Shown here: one piece after another, positions 20,390-32,085 of the stretch | Position numbering within the stretch: position 1 is the stretch's first letter | Layout of the letters: every line of letters starts with the position of its first letter | From: Rapana venosa | Lineage: Eukaryota; Mollusca; Gastropoda; Neogastropoda; Muricidae | Length of the DNA: 64,000 nt | Direction of reading: 5' to 3' | Assembly (NCBI GenBank): GCA_028751875.1 | Contig: CM054151.1 | Location: 44,465,438 to 44,529,437, forward strand | Position numbers and translations under genes: made by a program | The notes under the pieces: generated by a model | Databases searched by the model: none | What the model was told of the DNA's origin: nothing | What the model saw: only the letters and a program-made list of their open reading frames with translations

Positions 20390-20480
20390 TCTTTTTTTTG
20401 ATAGATGGCTTAGTGAAAAAAAAGCAAAGCAAATGCCATGACTAGTTCAATGTACCATCGGAAAATAACAGTTTGACTAT
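20390..20480 (+). mobile_element. (TTGAC)n-family 3' terminus (also 36,774-36,864)
   Basis: Blocks 'GATAGATGGCTTAGTGAAAA' and 'TTCAATGTACCATC' match the element end at 8735-8800. The TTGAC tail is reduced to one or two imperfect units. Confidence 0.65.
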
Positions 20481-21160
20481 GACATGCATTGCATGCGATG
20501 CACACATAACAAATCATGGAAATTATCTACTTGTACACATGAGGGAAACTTTTAGTTGTTATATCAGCTGATAATGTCTTCGGGTTACAGAGCATTTGAT
20601 ATGTATATGCCTTGCCATCCATTACCCAACCCCAAGAAGGGGTCTTGTGCCTATGCCTCGTTTTTCTTGCTGCTGGAACTAACTTCACACACACAGTCTC
20701 ACCACACATCACGTAAACTCACAGACACCGACACTAATTGTATGGATGTATTGAAATGTTATAAAGCAACACTTAAGAGCATGAGCGACATATGTAAGAG
20801 GGAAAGGAATGGATTGTCACGTATTGTCAAAATATAACAGATATGTATTTGTATAAGTTGGGCGGTATTTTATTTTTGCATGTTTGTTGGGTCTATTTGG
20901 TTTTTAGTTTCCAAAACTCTGTTTGTGACTGAATCTACTGAGGACAGAGTCTTCCAGTGTGTCTGTAGCACTCTACGTTCTTACGGACGCTTCTTCCCCT
21001 TTTTTTCTGCCAAAAAAATTTTTTCCTGTTAAGCCCACCCCTTGAACTTTGTGTGCTTGGTTCTGTTGACATGTAGGAAAAGAAGGATACAGCGGTCTAG
21101 ATCGTGAGTGAAAAAAATGGAATATGTTTCTTTATTGTGTGTTGGGTGTGTGTGTGTATG
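20481..21160. other. Unassigned sequence (also 36,865-37,544)
   Basis: No gene recognised. The 93-codon frame 20,556-20,837 has no domain. Confidence 0.3.
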
Positions 21161-21164
21161 AGAG

Positions 21165-21480
21165 CAAGCAAGTTAGTAGTATTGTGTTTTCGTAGTAAGT
21201 GTTTGTGTAGTAAGTCGCTGCAGTAATAGTAGTCATGTATGTGTGTGGCAGTTCTAGTAGTAGTAGTAGTTGAAGTTAGTTTGCATGTGTGGAAGCAGGA
21301 GGGCAGTGTGTAAATAGTAGTAGTCAGTGGTGGTTTCTCGCTTTTTCAGGATTGGGAGTGTAAAAGGGCAGTATTAGTAGTAGCAAAAGTAGTTTTGGCC
21401 CAGTAGTAAGTATTATCAGATGTAGCAGTAGTAGTGTTAGTAAAATTTATAGCAGATGGTAGTAATTGGTAGTTTTTCCT
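21165..21480. repeat. Degenerate (GTA)n trinucleotide region (also 37,549-37,864)
   Basis: Scattered AGTAGTAGT runs within GT-rich sequence, an old trinucleotide expansion. Confidence 0.7.
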
Positions 21481-22199
21481 TTAAGTCTGACTGACATCAG
21501 TCAGATATAGACCACCACTGCGTAGGAATTAGGAGATGAGATTGTGGGAGTGAAAAAGTGTGGGAGTTAGAGGTCCTGTGTATGATTGTGTCTGTGTGTC
21601 CTGTGAAACACATTATAGTACATAATCCGCTCCCTGAAGGTCCTTAAGAAACATGCTGTGCCCCTGTTTTTTTAAACTGCCAGCCCCCTGTTGTGGCTGG
21701 TGGCTGTGAAGGTTGTCACAGCTCCAGGGAGTGGGTCAAGTGGGATAGTTAGGGATCCCATGACCTTCAGGGTTGTTCCCTCAGGTGTGTTTGTGTCTCT
21801 AATAGCCAAAGGACAACAAAACTCCGCCTCCTGTCTTCTTCCTGTGTAGCTTTAGCCCTCTAAAACCAGACAGGACGTTTTCACTGAAAGGAAAGATCCT
21901 TAGCCTGGGAAGGCAGTTTTTGAGAAGGGTTTTTTTTTTTTTTTGGTGGGCCGGGGTGGGTGCGTGGGGGGGAGCGGAGGGTGCGGTGGGAGGGGGGAAG
22001 AGAGAGATGGAGAGCGACGGATCGGGAGTCGTGTTAGCCTTCATGAGGCTTTTTTGTAAAAGAGGTATTTATTATTATATTTTATTCTATTTTATAGCGT
22101 GGATAATGGACTAACGACTCTTTGGGGGAGAGGGATTAAGGGGTTAGTGAACTCGTCAGCCTAAGAGGCAGTTTTCAGGGAAGGGGCGAGGGGGCACAG

Positions 22200-22960
22200 T
22201 AGACTGAGAAAAACCCAGATGAAAACAGACTCTGCTTGCCGCCCACTGTCACAAGTCATGAAGAAAAAAGATTGTGGAAGTCCACCCTCGGAGCCAGATC
22301 TGGCAGACCAGTGGCGCCACACTAAGGTGTGGACTCTTCTAATTAAACTCTGCAGCCAAGCTAGACGCTGTCCGTAGACTGTCGAAGGGAAAAGAAGGCA
22401 CAGCGTTGGTCTGCCCAGTCAGATGGAACCTTATGCTACTAATTACTGTGGGGCGTTGAAGGGGCCAGTCAGAGCAGTAGCAGCTATGGGACCATGTATG
22501 GTATGGATGATATCAAATTGGCAAAGCTATGCAGCTCACCACCTTCTGCACGGAGAGCGGGCTGGCCTGGTTGGACCCTGCACTGCCTTGCTGTTCTTCA
22601 GCTTCTGCAGTCACCATTTTCCTGTCGGCCACAGTCACACCTGCACTGCTGCACTGTCTTCCAGCAATCTGCAGTCACACCTTTGGCCAGTCGGGCCACA
22701 GTCTACACCCTGCACTGATGCTTCATTTCAGCATCTCAGTCATCACACTTTGCCGTGGGCCCCCTATCTCGTAACACACCTGCTCCACACAGCACAACAC
22801 ATGTGATTGAGATACAGGACAGTGTCCAAACGAAAGTCCTGAGCTGTAATGCAAAAACAACTGAACTACAGACACTAGATTCTGGATGCCATTAAGTCTG
22901 AGGAACAGAGCCCAGGATGCACACGTGACCATCACCTCCCCACACCAATTCAGTTCCTGA
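22200..22960 (+). other. GC-richer unassigned block, possible exon-like DNA (also 38,584-39,344)
   Basis: This is more balanced in composition than its surroundings and free of simple repeats. It has overlapping open frames, the longest 127 codons at 22,423-22,806. A frame from 22,443 includes 'SQSSSSYGTMYGMDDIKLAK', which reads like ordinary protein, but no domain is recognised and the rest becomes Ser/His/Leu-rich. It could be a UTR, an exon fragment or an unknown repeat. Confidence 0.2.
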
Positions 22961-23069
22961 CAGAGAGGTATTTACAAGTCACACACGACTCCAGTTCAGA
23001 CCCAGTTACACTATAACTATACACATTTTAACACACACATTACAGTTTTCTTGTTAAAAACCCAGATAG

Positions 23070-23365
23070 TATACTGAATAACAACTAGTGATAAAGCACA
23101 ATAAACGTATAAAAACAAGAACATGATAACCACACCATAAACAGTATCAAAAACAAACATGCATAACTACACAAAAGTATAAACAAAACAGGAAGACACA
23201 CATAACAGTATTAAAAAACAAACATGATAACACACAATAACAGTAATAAAAACAAATCATTGAATAACACAAATAACGTATATAAAAAACATATATGATA
23301 ACATCACAATACAGTTATATAAAAACAAACAACCTCGATAACCACAATTAATACAGTCTAAAGTA
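23070..23365. repeat. About 33-bp degenerate minisatellite (also 39,454-39,749)
   Basis: Recurring 'AAAAACAAACATGATAAC' followed by 'CACAATAACAGTAT' at roughly 33-bp spacing, with many small indels between units. Confidence 0.8.
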
Positions 23366-23849
23366 CAAACCAACATAAAAATCAGGCTAGCTATACATTG
23401 TAAGCAGGTCATCTCACACAAGAAAAGAAGCTGCCGGTAAAACATGGTGGTGGATCTCATGCTGGCTTTACGAGGTGGAGCATGGGCAGTAAGAGTAGCC
23501 AGCCTAAGACAATGCTAGATTGTGCTGTTGTTAAATGCAGACCTACATGTCAGCGCCTAGTCCAGGCATGTGGATTGATTCATGAATGGTCAAGTGATGT
23601 CTAAGGAAGGCTTTCTACCACAATGGATATGAATCTGAACCATGTCTACAGTATGAGCAAGTGTAACCAGTGCTTTTCACCCATGTGAGCAAGGGCACAC
23701 AGATAAAACTGCCCCATTGTCCATGTGTCGATGTTGATTCAGAGTTCCATTATCCATGGTGTTCTGCTAGTGTGACATTACCCCATGCAACTCTAATACT
23801 GAAATAGGCAAACATTACCTGCATGTTAATCTGGTTTGTTTCCTTAGGT

Positions 23850-24002
23850 GTTTATGTGTGTGGTGTGTGAGTTTGTGTGTGTGTGTGTGTTGTGTGTGTG
23901 TGTTGTGTGTTTGTGTGTGTGCTTTTTTTCTTGTGTGTGTGTCGTGCTGTGTGTGTGTGTTTGTTTATGTGTGTGTGTGTGTGTTGTGTGTGTGTGTGTG
24001 TT
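23850..24002. repeat. Interrupted (TG)n tract (also 40,234-40,386)
   Basis: TG dinucleotide run with TTG and TTTT interruptions. The Cys/Val-rich frames are artefacts. Confidence 0.93.
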
Positions 24003-24129
24003 TGGTTACCATAAATTTGTACCAAATTATGTTGTCACGATCTGCCTTATTTGTTTTTACCATGGCTGTCGGCATCAAGAAGATGGAGGACTATAAAATG
24101 TTCCCCTTTGTGGATATTGTGAATATACA

Positions 24130-27100
24130 TATTTATTTTGTATTTAAGGACTGGTCTTGTGTTAGACGTACAGTGGAGGTCAGCCACTGGGAGGAAGGAG
24201 ACAGTCAGGACTTTAGACAAAGGGGTAAATACTGTGTGTGGTGTGTGTGTTGTGGTGTGTGGGTCGTGTGTGTGCGTCGTGGGTGTGTGTGTGTGTCCGC
24301 TCGTGTGCTGTGTGGTGTAAGGCAATTCCTTGTACAAATATTTGATGTACCCTTCAAAAACAAAAAAGCCTTTTTTTACTCTTTACATGGCATGATTGTG
24401 TCAAGAAATCTGAACAATACTGGTTGGGGCGGGGGGGGCGGTTTAATGTTGTAGATGTTGTTACAGGTCATTGTGTAGTTGTGTGTATTCATGTTCTTTC
24501 TATGACTTTAAAGGTTGGCATATCATCCTTTGAAGTGTGTGGAGGGACAGGACTGGGAGGGAAACTCCACAGGATTCTGGCAGAAGAGGTAAATAGTCGG
24601 TGATCTACTCTTGTGTGTGCGGGCGGGGGGTGGGGTTGGTGTGCCCGGGGGGGGGATGCGATGTAGTGTCGCTGGATTTGGCCAGGGGTGTTTGTTTTGT
24701 TGTATGGTGGGCCGGGCGGGGGGGAGTTTAGTAGTAAGAAACATGACATTCTTAATATTGATGGTTTCTGTTTATATATTCCCAGGGTTTTTTTCCTGTA
24801 CCAATGCTGTCAGACATATCAGGTGGCCACCATTATTTTTTATTAGGTTAAGGAGTGCTGTGTATTTGTGTTAATGTGCAGTCTTATATTGTGTCGTGTC
24901 GTCTGATGTGTGTGTTATGAATGGGCGTGTGCACGCATATGTGTGTGTTTTCTTTTGGCAGACAGGGTGCTGCATCTCTTGTTTAAAACAATCGGCATCA
25001 TCAAATGGGTTAATGTGCATGGTTTTGCAGGATTGCTGTTTGAAATTATGTATCTGTGTGCAGGGTCGATAGAAGGTAACTGAAACTGTTTCTTAGTGTG
25101 TGTATGTGTTTGGGGGGGGTGTGTGCGGGAGTTCGTGTGAGTAATGTGTCCTGTAGTGTGCGCTGTGTGTGTCGTTTTATGTGTTGTAGTGTGGGAGTGT
25201 AGAGAGAGAAAGAAGGATGGGTAGATTTGTTTTTGTTTAGAGATGTTTTTGTAAAGTTGCAAGGTTGTGTGTGGAGGACAGTGGGCTGACACATCTGACT
25301 GAGAAAGGGTAGGACTATGGGTAGAGAGAGGTAATTACTATGTGTGTGTGCTGTTTGTATAGCGTTGTGGGTATGTGTGTGTGTGTTGTGTGTGGAATAG
25401 AGAAGGAGGAGAATGTCTGCTTTTCATGTGTTTGTCCCAATGAGTAAAGGGAGGGGTGGCCAGTTCTGTTTTGTTAAAAGGTTTTTTATTGACATTTTTT
25501 ATGTACTTTATTCTTTGTGTATTCCTTTTTTGCGTGTCTCTTTTGGTCATGTTTATTTTTCATAGTGTTCAATTTTTGCACATGTTTCAATTCAACACTA
25601 TCCCTATGTTGGTGGAGAGCAACCCTTCTTTTCCTAGCACATGCGCTACGTTTCTAGCAGTTTATTAAGTGTGGGCATGTGCACTAATGTTAAATTATAG
25701 TCATGCATTAGTTAATGAGAGTTTGTACTGGACCCTGTTATAGGGGGGCTGGATCTGGAGTTTGCCTGTGAGGGGTGTGTCTGTATTATATTATGCATTT
25801 TGTACAAATATAGTTTGTTTCTTGGACAATACTGATTATTTTTTGTTTTAAATGGTATGGCTGCATCGCCACCTAAAAAGCGGAAGGGACATCTGGGGGA
25901 GAGGGGTAGGGGGGTTAGTAAGGCGAAAATGGCCCTCAGGGGGGGGGGGAGGGATTTGTGGGGTGGGGGGGGGATGTTGAATTCAAATGTTGCTGGTAGA
26001 AAATTGTACAATGTGTTATTTTTGTGAGTTCAAGGTTGGTGTATTTTGGTTATCCGTGGACGATATAGTGGAGAATAGGACCTGGGAGGGAGACAGTCGG
26101 GATTTGGGCGTAGGTAAAATAATTATGTGTGCCTTGCCTGTTGCATGTGTTCCTTGTGTCGTGGTGTTTTCTTTGTAGACACCCTCGCTAAATTCATTTT
26201 TAAAACATGACATCATGATGTTGTTATGTGCGTCGTGATTTGCGGATTGTTGTTTGAAAACATACATTTTGTGTGCAAAGGTAATCACAAGGTAACTGAA
26301 CATGTCTGGCGTGAGTAGTTGACAAGGAGGCCGGGAAGTTCATGTTTAATAGAGTGGTTTTGTTTTTCGGTTTTGTGCCCGTGGTTGTTTTTTATTTTTT
26401 TGCATGTTGACTTGAACACTTATCATATGTTTCAGGAGTACAAACCCCCGTCTCTTTTCCATCTAGACATGTTGACACTGTGTGTTTATTTTGCACAATA
26501 TGTAGCTAGTTTTTAGCTCTTTTTTTTTGTTGTTTTTAACATTATGTCAAAACACTTTGTTGATTAGGAAAAGTGGGGCAGTTTTTGGTTTAGATAAATT
26601 CAATATCTTCATTGTAACCCTGATCACTATTTTGATCTGTTCCCGGTGACGTAAAATCTTTCGGCTCATTTGTTATAAGATGCTTAACCCTTGACATGTT
26701 GGGTTCTGGAGTTTGCTTGAGGTGAGGGGTTTGGCTTGATGTGGTGTCTAGGACTATGTGTTTAGGACTAAATAATCCTGCCACCAAAATATTGGAGGGG
26801 TGTTTTGGAAGAAATCACAAAACATTGGGGTGAGGGCGTGGATGGGCGGATCATGATATGTGCCAAATGTTGTTGTGGACTTTGTTGTACCATAATCAAG
26901 AATGTTGATTCTGTGAGTTCGCACGGATGCGGTGTGGAGGAGATACGTGGAGGGACAGGACTGGGAGGAGAGGCTTCAGGCCCTCTGGCAAAGGTTAAAT
27001 TTTAAATTTGTGTGTGTGGTGTTAAATTAATCAATCAATTCATTCATTTATTTTGTTTCTTTTTATTTTGAGCGAAATGTGTGTGTTTGTTATTTGGTTT

Positions 27101-27660
27101 GTGGGGCCATGATGTGCAGTACATTGTGAAACATGGGGTCAGAAATTATTTTTTTATCATTTTGTGAATGTGCATGTGTGTTGCCATTTTTGTTTAATAA
27201 CATACATTTGTGTGGTGCACAGGTTAAATACAAATCTACGTAACATGCAACTCTATTTCTTTTGAGGATATGTGAACAGGGGGACAAGAAGCAGTTCTGT
27301 TTTTATGGTTGTTTTGTATTTGACATCTTTGAAGTACTTTGTGTTTCCATTTTGCGTGCCTTCCTTTGTGTATGTGTATCTTTGTTCGTATTCGATTTAT
27401 GCATGTCGACTTGGAACACTATCCCTACGTTAAATGGACAGGACCCCTCTTTCCCACAGAAACCCATGCACTGCAACACTTGGACAATAAACTGTAATAT
27501 ATTTCTGCATTAGTTATGGAAGTGTATTGGACCCATTTGGGGGATGGAAGCAGTTTGCTTCTGGCGGTGTGTGTTTGTGTCTCGTATTAGATGATACATA
27601 TTTTTAAACAGTCATGTTTGTACAAATACTTTACCTTTTATTTTCTATGGCCAGCTGCTA
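24130..27660. repeat. Modular long-unit tandem array, copy 1
   Basis: Three modules recur in order. Module 1, near 24,952, 26,178 and 27,100, has 'TTTGCAGGATTGCTGTTTGA' and '...GTGCAGG'. Module 2, near 25,440, 26,330 and 27,280, has 'AACACTATCCCTACG'. Module 3, near 24,160, 24,530, 26,060 and 26,930, has 'GGACAGGACTGGGAGGA' then 'GGTAAAT'. Units are about 0.9-1.2 kb here. The same array recurs in the exact duplicate (40,514-44,044) and resumes at 45,241-47,620 with a tighter spacing of about 660 bp. No continuous frame spans units. Confidence 0.8.
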
Positions 27661-27667
27661 TCTAATT

Positions 27668-28800
27668 GTCAAAGTCAAGTCAAGTCAAGTCAAAATTTTA
27701 TTTTCCAGCTGGTACATTGATTGTATAGCATTGCATTTATGCTTTTTTTCCATCAAGCCATCTATCCTTAAAGAACATAAAATTTCTCGTAATAGAAATT
27801 CTTGACATTTCGTTTAATTGCATCATTTACCGTTACTTAAACCAGTTAAGAAACAAGAGGAAAAAAATCGATAAGGAGGATACATTGTAGATACACAATT
27901 ACCTCATATTCTATATACATGCACAACACATACTCTGCATCGACCCCCGACTGTAGAGCGCTGTCGCATTGCCGTTGCTCAGCTCACGTTTCCCTCACAC
28001 ACATTTTAAATAAAAATGTTTTAAGAATTTTAAAAAAAAGAAAATCATAATACATCTGGACAAACAAATATTACTCTCACCCTAATGTTTACATCACATT
28101 CTTTTCACCGTTCTATTACTTTAGATAATAAAAAGGTACAAGAAATAATTAAAACGTTAAGAAAATAATAGGCATTCGTCTATACTGACAATGATATTAC
28201 CTTCAATGACCTCCCTCCTCTCCTCCATCCACCAGCAAACGTACGTGCTTCGCTTTTGCGTTCATACTTTTCAAATGCGCTTTTTACAAAAAAAAAAAAA
28301 AAAAAATAAAGACATAATTCTCACAACTCTGCTTATCAAGAGATTTAGGCAAATAAGATTATAATTTATGATTTATATTTATAGAGAACAATTATAACAA
28401 CCCAATGTTTTCAATCACCATGAGCTCCCACTCTCACTCTCTCTAACAATGACTCCCCATTCACCCATGAGACAACAATACAGTAACCATGATAACAGAA
28501 AATGCATTAGAAAAAGGATGGGGGTGGGGGAGGGTATCAAGGTGGTAGGGAGGTAAAAGAATAAAAAGAAATTACCACTTTCAATCAATTAATAGTTTTT
28601 AAAAAAAAAAATCTTAAATAATATGTACATATTTCAATCAGTAGGTCCCTATCGATACGATATACATATTTCATAAGCCCAATAATCCAATGGACTATCA
28701 AACCTAAAAACAATATCATAACTAAAACAGTATCGCTTCTATAAATAGTACTCTAATAATCTCATCCTCTAAACTGCGTCATAAAAACAAATCCACGATA
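27668..28800 (-). mobile_element. (TTGAC)n-tailed element, inverted copy
   Basis: Minus-strand homologue of 7855-8815 with the (TTGAC)n tail at 27,674-27,695. Similarity continues without a break across 28,134/28,135, the end of the exact duplication. That indicates this junction is a natural part of the element. The element is inserted in the modular tandem array. Confidence 0.8.
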
Positions 28801-29520
28801 AAAGTATTGATATTAGACAATGGACAAAGGCAAGGGCATGAGGAGTGGAGAGGGGAAAGGAAAGGAAGGAGGAGAGGAGATGAGAAGAGGGGTCGTTCGA
28901 TGATGATGAGAGGGGGGGGCGATGAGGAGAGAGAGAGCGAGACTGAACTTGACTGAGGAGAGGAGAGAGAGGAGAGAGAGGGAGTGGACCAGAGAATAGG
29001 GGGATGGGCGACGCGGCGTAGAGACTCGAGGACTGGAAGTAGGAGAAGAAGCGAGGAGAGGGAATTGAGACAGAGGGAGAGAGAGTAGGTGTAGGAGTAG
29101 ACGGATACTGTGGTGAGAATGAGTGGGAGAGAGGAAGCGAGAGAGACGGAGACAGATGAGACGCGGAGTGTGAGGAAGATCAGATGAGCTGAGGAGAGAG
29201 GGGGGAGAGTTCTGGATGAGAACGATCGAGGGCGAGAGGATCTGGGAGAGAGGTTGAGGCAGATTGATGGAGTGCGTTGAGATGCTCGAAGACAAGAATC
29301 GTGGATAGAGAGAAACGAGAGGACGAGCGAGAGAGAAAGAGATGTAATGGAACGATGTGTGAGGAGACGGAGACACCGAGTCAAGGATACCGAGCGCTCC
29401 GTTGCTAGACGGAGACAGGGAGACCGACGGAGTTAGAGGGGGAGAGAAGGAGGAGGACGCGATAGAGAATCTGACCAGAGTACCTGTGAAGAGACCCGGA
29501 GCTGAACAGCGGATGGACGA
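28800..29520. repeat. Degenerate purine (GA)n tract
   Basis: About 700 bp of GA-rich sequence with frequent substitutions. On the element strand it is CT-rich and occupies the place of the clean (CT)n at 7672-7835. The long Ser/Leu/Pro frames on the minus strand (28,779-29,384) follow from composition. The scatter could be real decay or poor consensus. Confidence 0.8.
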
Positions 29521-32026
29521 GTGATGTGTCTAACGGAGATGTGTTAGAAGCGGATCGCTATGCGCGGGGAGCGCCGGACGACTGGTTGTTGATCAGAGAG
29601 GACGAGAAGGCGAATGACGAGCGACGGACGAGATTTTCACGACCGATAGCAGTGTTGACCCCCCCCACTCAGAGGATTAAGATGAGGATCGAGAAGAGAC
29701 AGGATTCCATACTATAAGAATTTCACGGCTCTTTGCATTTAGATTTTTTATAACATTTTCCTCACCTTTTATAACATTGTGTAAACATTGCTGCATTATG
29801 TACTAGCTTGCTAGGTTAATCTTCACATTACATTCTTTGAACTATTTAGTGCCATGACTCTCTGCTCTCTGTTTCCTGCCTCCCCCTACCCTCCTCATCT
29901 CTTTACAGGGTCCTGCTGACCCTGTAGAAATTTCTCCTACCCCTGGTTATTCTGTCACAAGAAATTCTTGTATAATTTCTCTGTTCCTGTAGAAGGGCAA
30001 TACATTTTAGTGGATCGGGTAAATGTCATAGTAATGTGGTTAGAATTTTTGCCCGTATTTTTCATTGGTTCAGATGATATTGTCCACTTACTTAGTCACA
30101 AACTATTCACTTAGGGCCTATTCACTGCTTTAGATGGCTCGTATCTTATTTGCTGGTGTCTTGAACTTCGTCGTTTTTGTTTTTCGTATACTTCTTTATA
30201 GCGCTTTTGCGAGCTTGTTCATAGGTCTCACTACCCTGCGAGATTAACTATCCGGCAAGCTTGTTTTGTAGATTGTTAGTTCTTGGGTCTCGCGAAATGT
30301 AGTAGGGATGATTCATGGATCACGTGTTCATTGTTTTTCGTGCATTTTGGTGATCAATTTTGTTAGGGGTCTATTCTCGCACTTTGACACAACCCGCCTA
30401 CCGGGGATCACACCTATTCAGATGCTTTATTTAGTTATAAAGTCTGTTTTTTGAAGCAGTTAGGATATTTGTTTCCCTTTTAATCTGTTGATGGTTGAGG
30501 GCTGCACGTGTGGATTTATCAGTAACGAACAAGTTTCAAGTGCTTCTTTTATTTAATCTATATGCAATCAATTTTAAATTTCTGTATGACACTTGTCAGA
30601 ACCCCCTAGTCCCAACAGAGATGCAAAGGCCTCTCATGTCTACACTATAGGGAATAAAAACCTTTGGCCCGTCAAAACTCAAAAAGAATGTCTGTTTTTG
30701 CTGAGTAAGTGTGTTCATTCCTAGAAATCTGTTTTAAATTTGGATTAAACTGAAAGTAGCTTGTAAGAAATATGAAAGACGTCTTTCCATAGTCGCCCAT
30801 ATCGCATGGTCCGTCCAAGTAAGTTTCGGGTCAATAATTTATCACAACCGCCAGAAAATTCTGTGGGATCCTGTACTAATTCATTATAATCTACTCTATT
30901 TTTTACCTCAATCATTACAGACCGGTTGGAATTTATTTCTTCTCACATTTTGTTCGATCCTCACTTTTGATCTTTGAACTCAACTCCAGTACAATTACAT
31001 TAAGACTTAGTGGTTTCGCGTAATTTTACGCGGACATTTGGTTTTTGATTGAAGTCCAAGGATACGAAAAACATAGCTCCTTTGTCAATCTTTTTTTTTC
31101 TTTCATTTGTGTTGTATGTTTGATTTGCTAAGGTCCTGTGGGGTGCCCGCCGTCAGAACCTGTCACATACTCTAATACAAGGGACTCGTAGGTCCGATTA
31201 CTCAAGCAAGACATTTCATCTAGCTACACATTCTAGGAAATGGGAAACCCCGGTAATACATCTTTGTACTCCATTGATTGACAAATAGACGATAGTGGAC
31301 CACCCATTAGATTGAACCTCCTCTGTGGTCTATCCATGTTTTATATATGGTTCTAGTTTCTGCATGTTTGATTAGTTTTGAAGTTTAAGTTGCACTAGCT
31401 GGCTGGCACTAATTCGACAAAAGATTTTATGCTCAAAAGACTTTATCGTTTTCTGGTCTTCAGTTTATACAAGTTGTGCTTGAGCGTAAGTTTCACCGCA
31501 CCCTAGAATATTTAAGGATGAATGATTGTCTATTGATCAAAATGCTTTTTAAAAGTCTAACAATCAAGAAGGCCTGTATATTTATCTTTCATTGTTATTG
31601 TGTAGGAGACATGCGTCTGTTATTTGTCTACGTAACCCAGTTGTCTTGTGACCTAGGAACTATTTTTTACGAAAACCCGGGAGCCTGTTTCTTCAATTTT
31701 AATATGATTGTTGTGGATCAAATAGTTAGTGTTTATATACGGATTTTTTTGGATATGTTGTTCAAAGGGTTTAGGACAATTTGCCAAGACACGAATTTGC
31801 AACATTGGTATGTAAATTATGCAGTGACATAGACCTAGTTATTGCACCTGTTTTGTCTGGGACCCCACTGGTCTCTGATTTTTGCCGCTTTTGTATTTTG
31901 ACATGGTAACGCTTAGTTTTTTCTGATCCCATGACTCCTATTGTATTATTACTCTAGGTTTGTACATGGCGTTCCAGCATTTAGCAATTGACACACAAAG
32001 CTGTTCCCCCCCCCCCCCCCACCCCC

Positions 32027-32085
<59 letters not shown>

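Larger units (their letters stand above)
17639..28134. repeat. 10,496-bp exact duplication, copy 1
   Basis: This equals 34,023-44,518 at a constant offset of 16,384 bp. Every landmark I compared keeps the same offset. Homopolymers also match in length: G13-T-G28 near 20,056-20,097 and T15 near 21,930. Copy 1 starts at the gap edge. The first difference after it is at 28,135 (G against T). Such identity through hypermutable runs argues for an assembly duplicate or an extremely recent event. Confidence 0.95.

Noticed and set aside
28779..29384. 200-residue Ser/Leu-rich protein on the minus strand
   Set aside because: The frame lies in a degenerate CT-rich tract. Composition alone explains it and no domain is visible.
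29526..29717. 63-codon frame with ordinary-looking composition
   Set aside because: It lies at the edge of the scrambled purine tract with no homologous domain, no conserved copy and no gene context.
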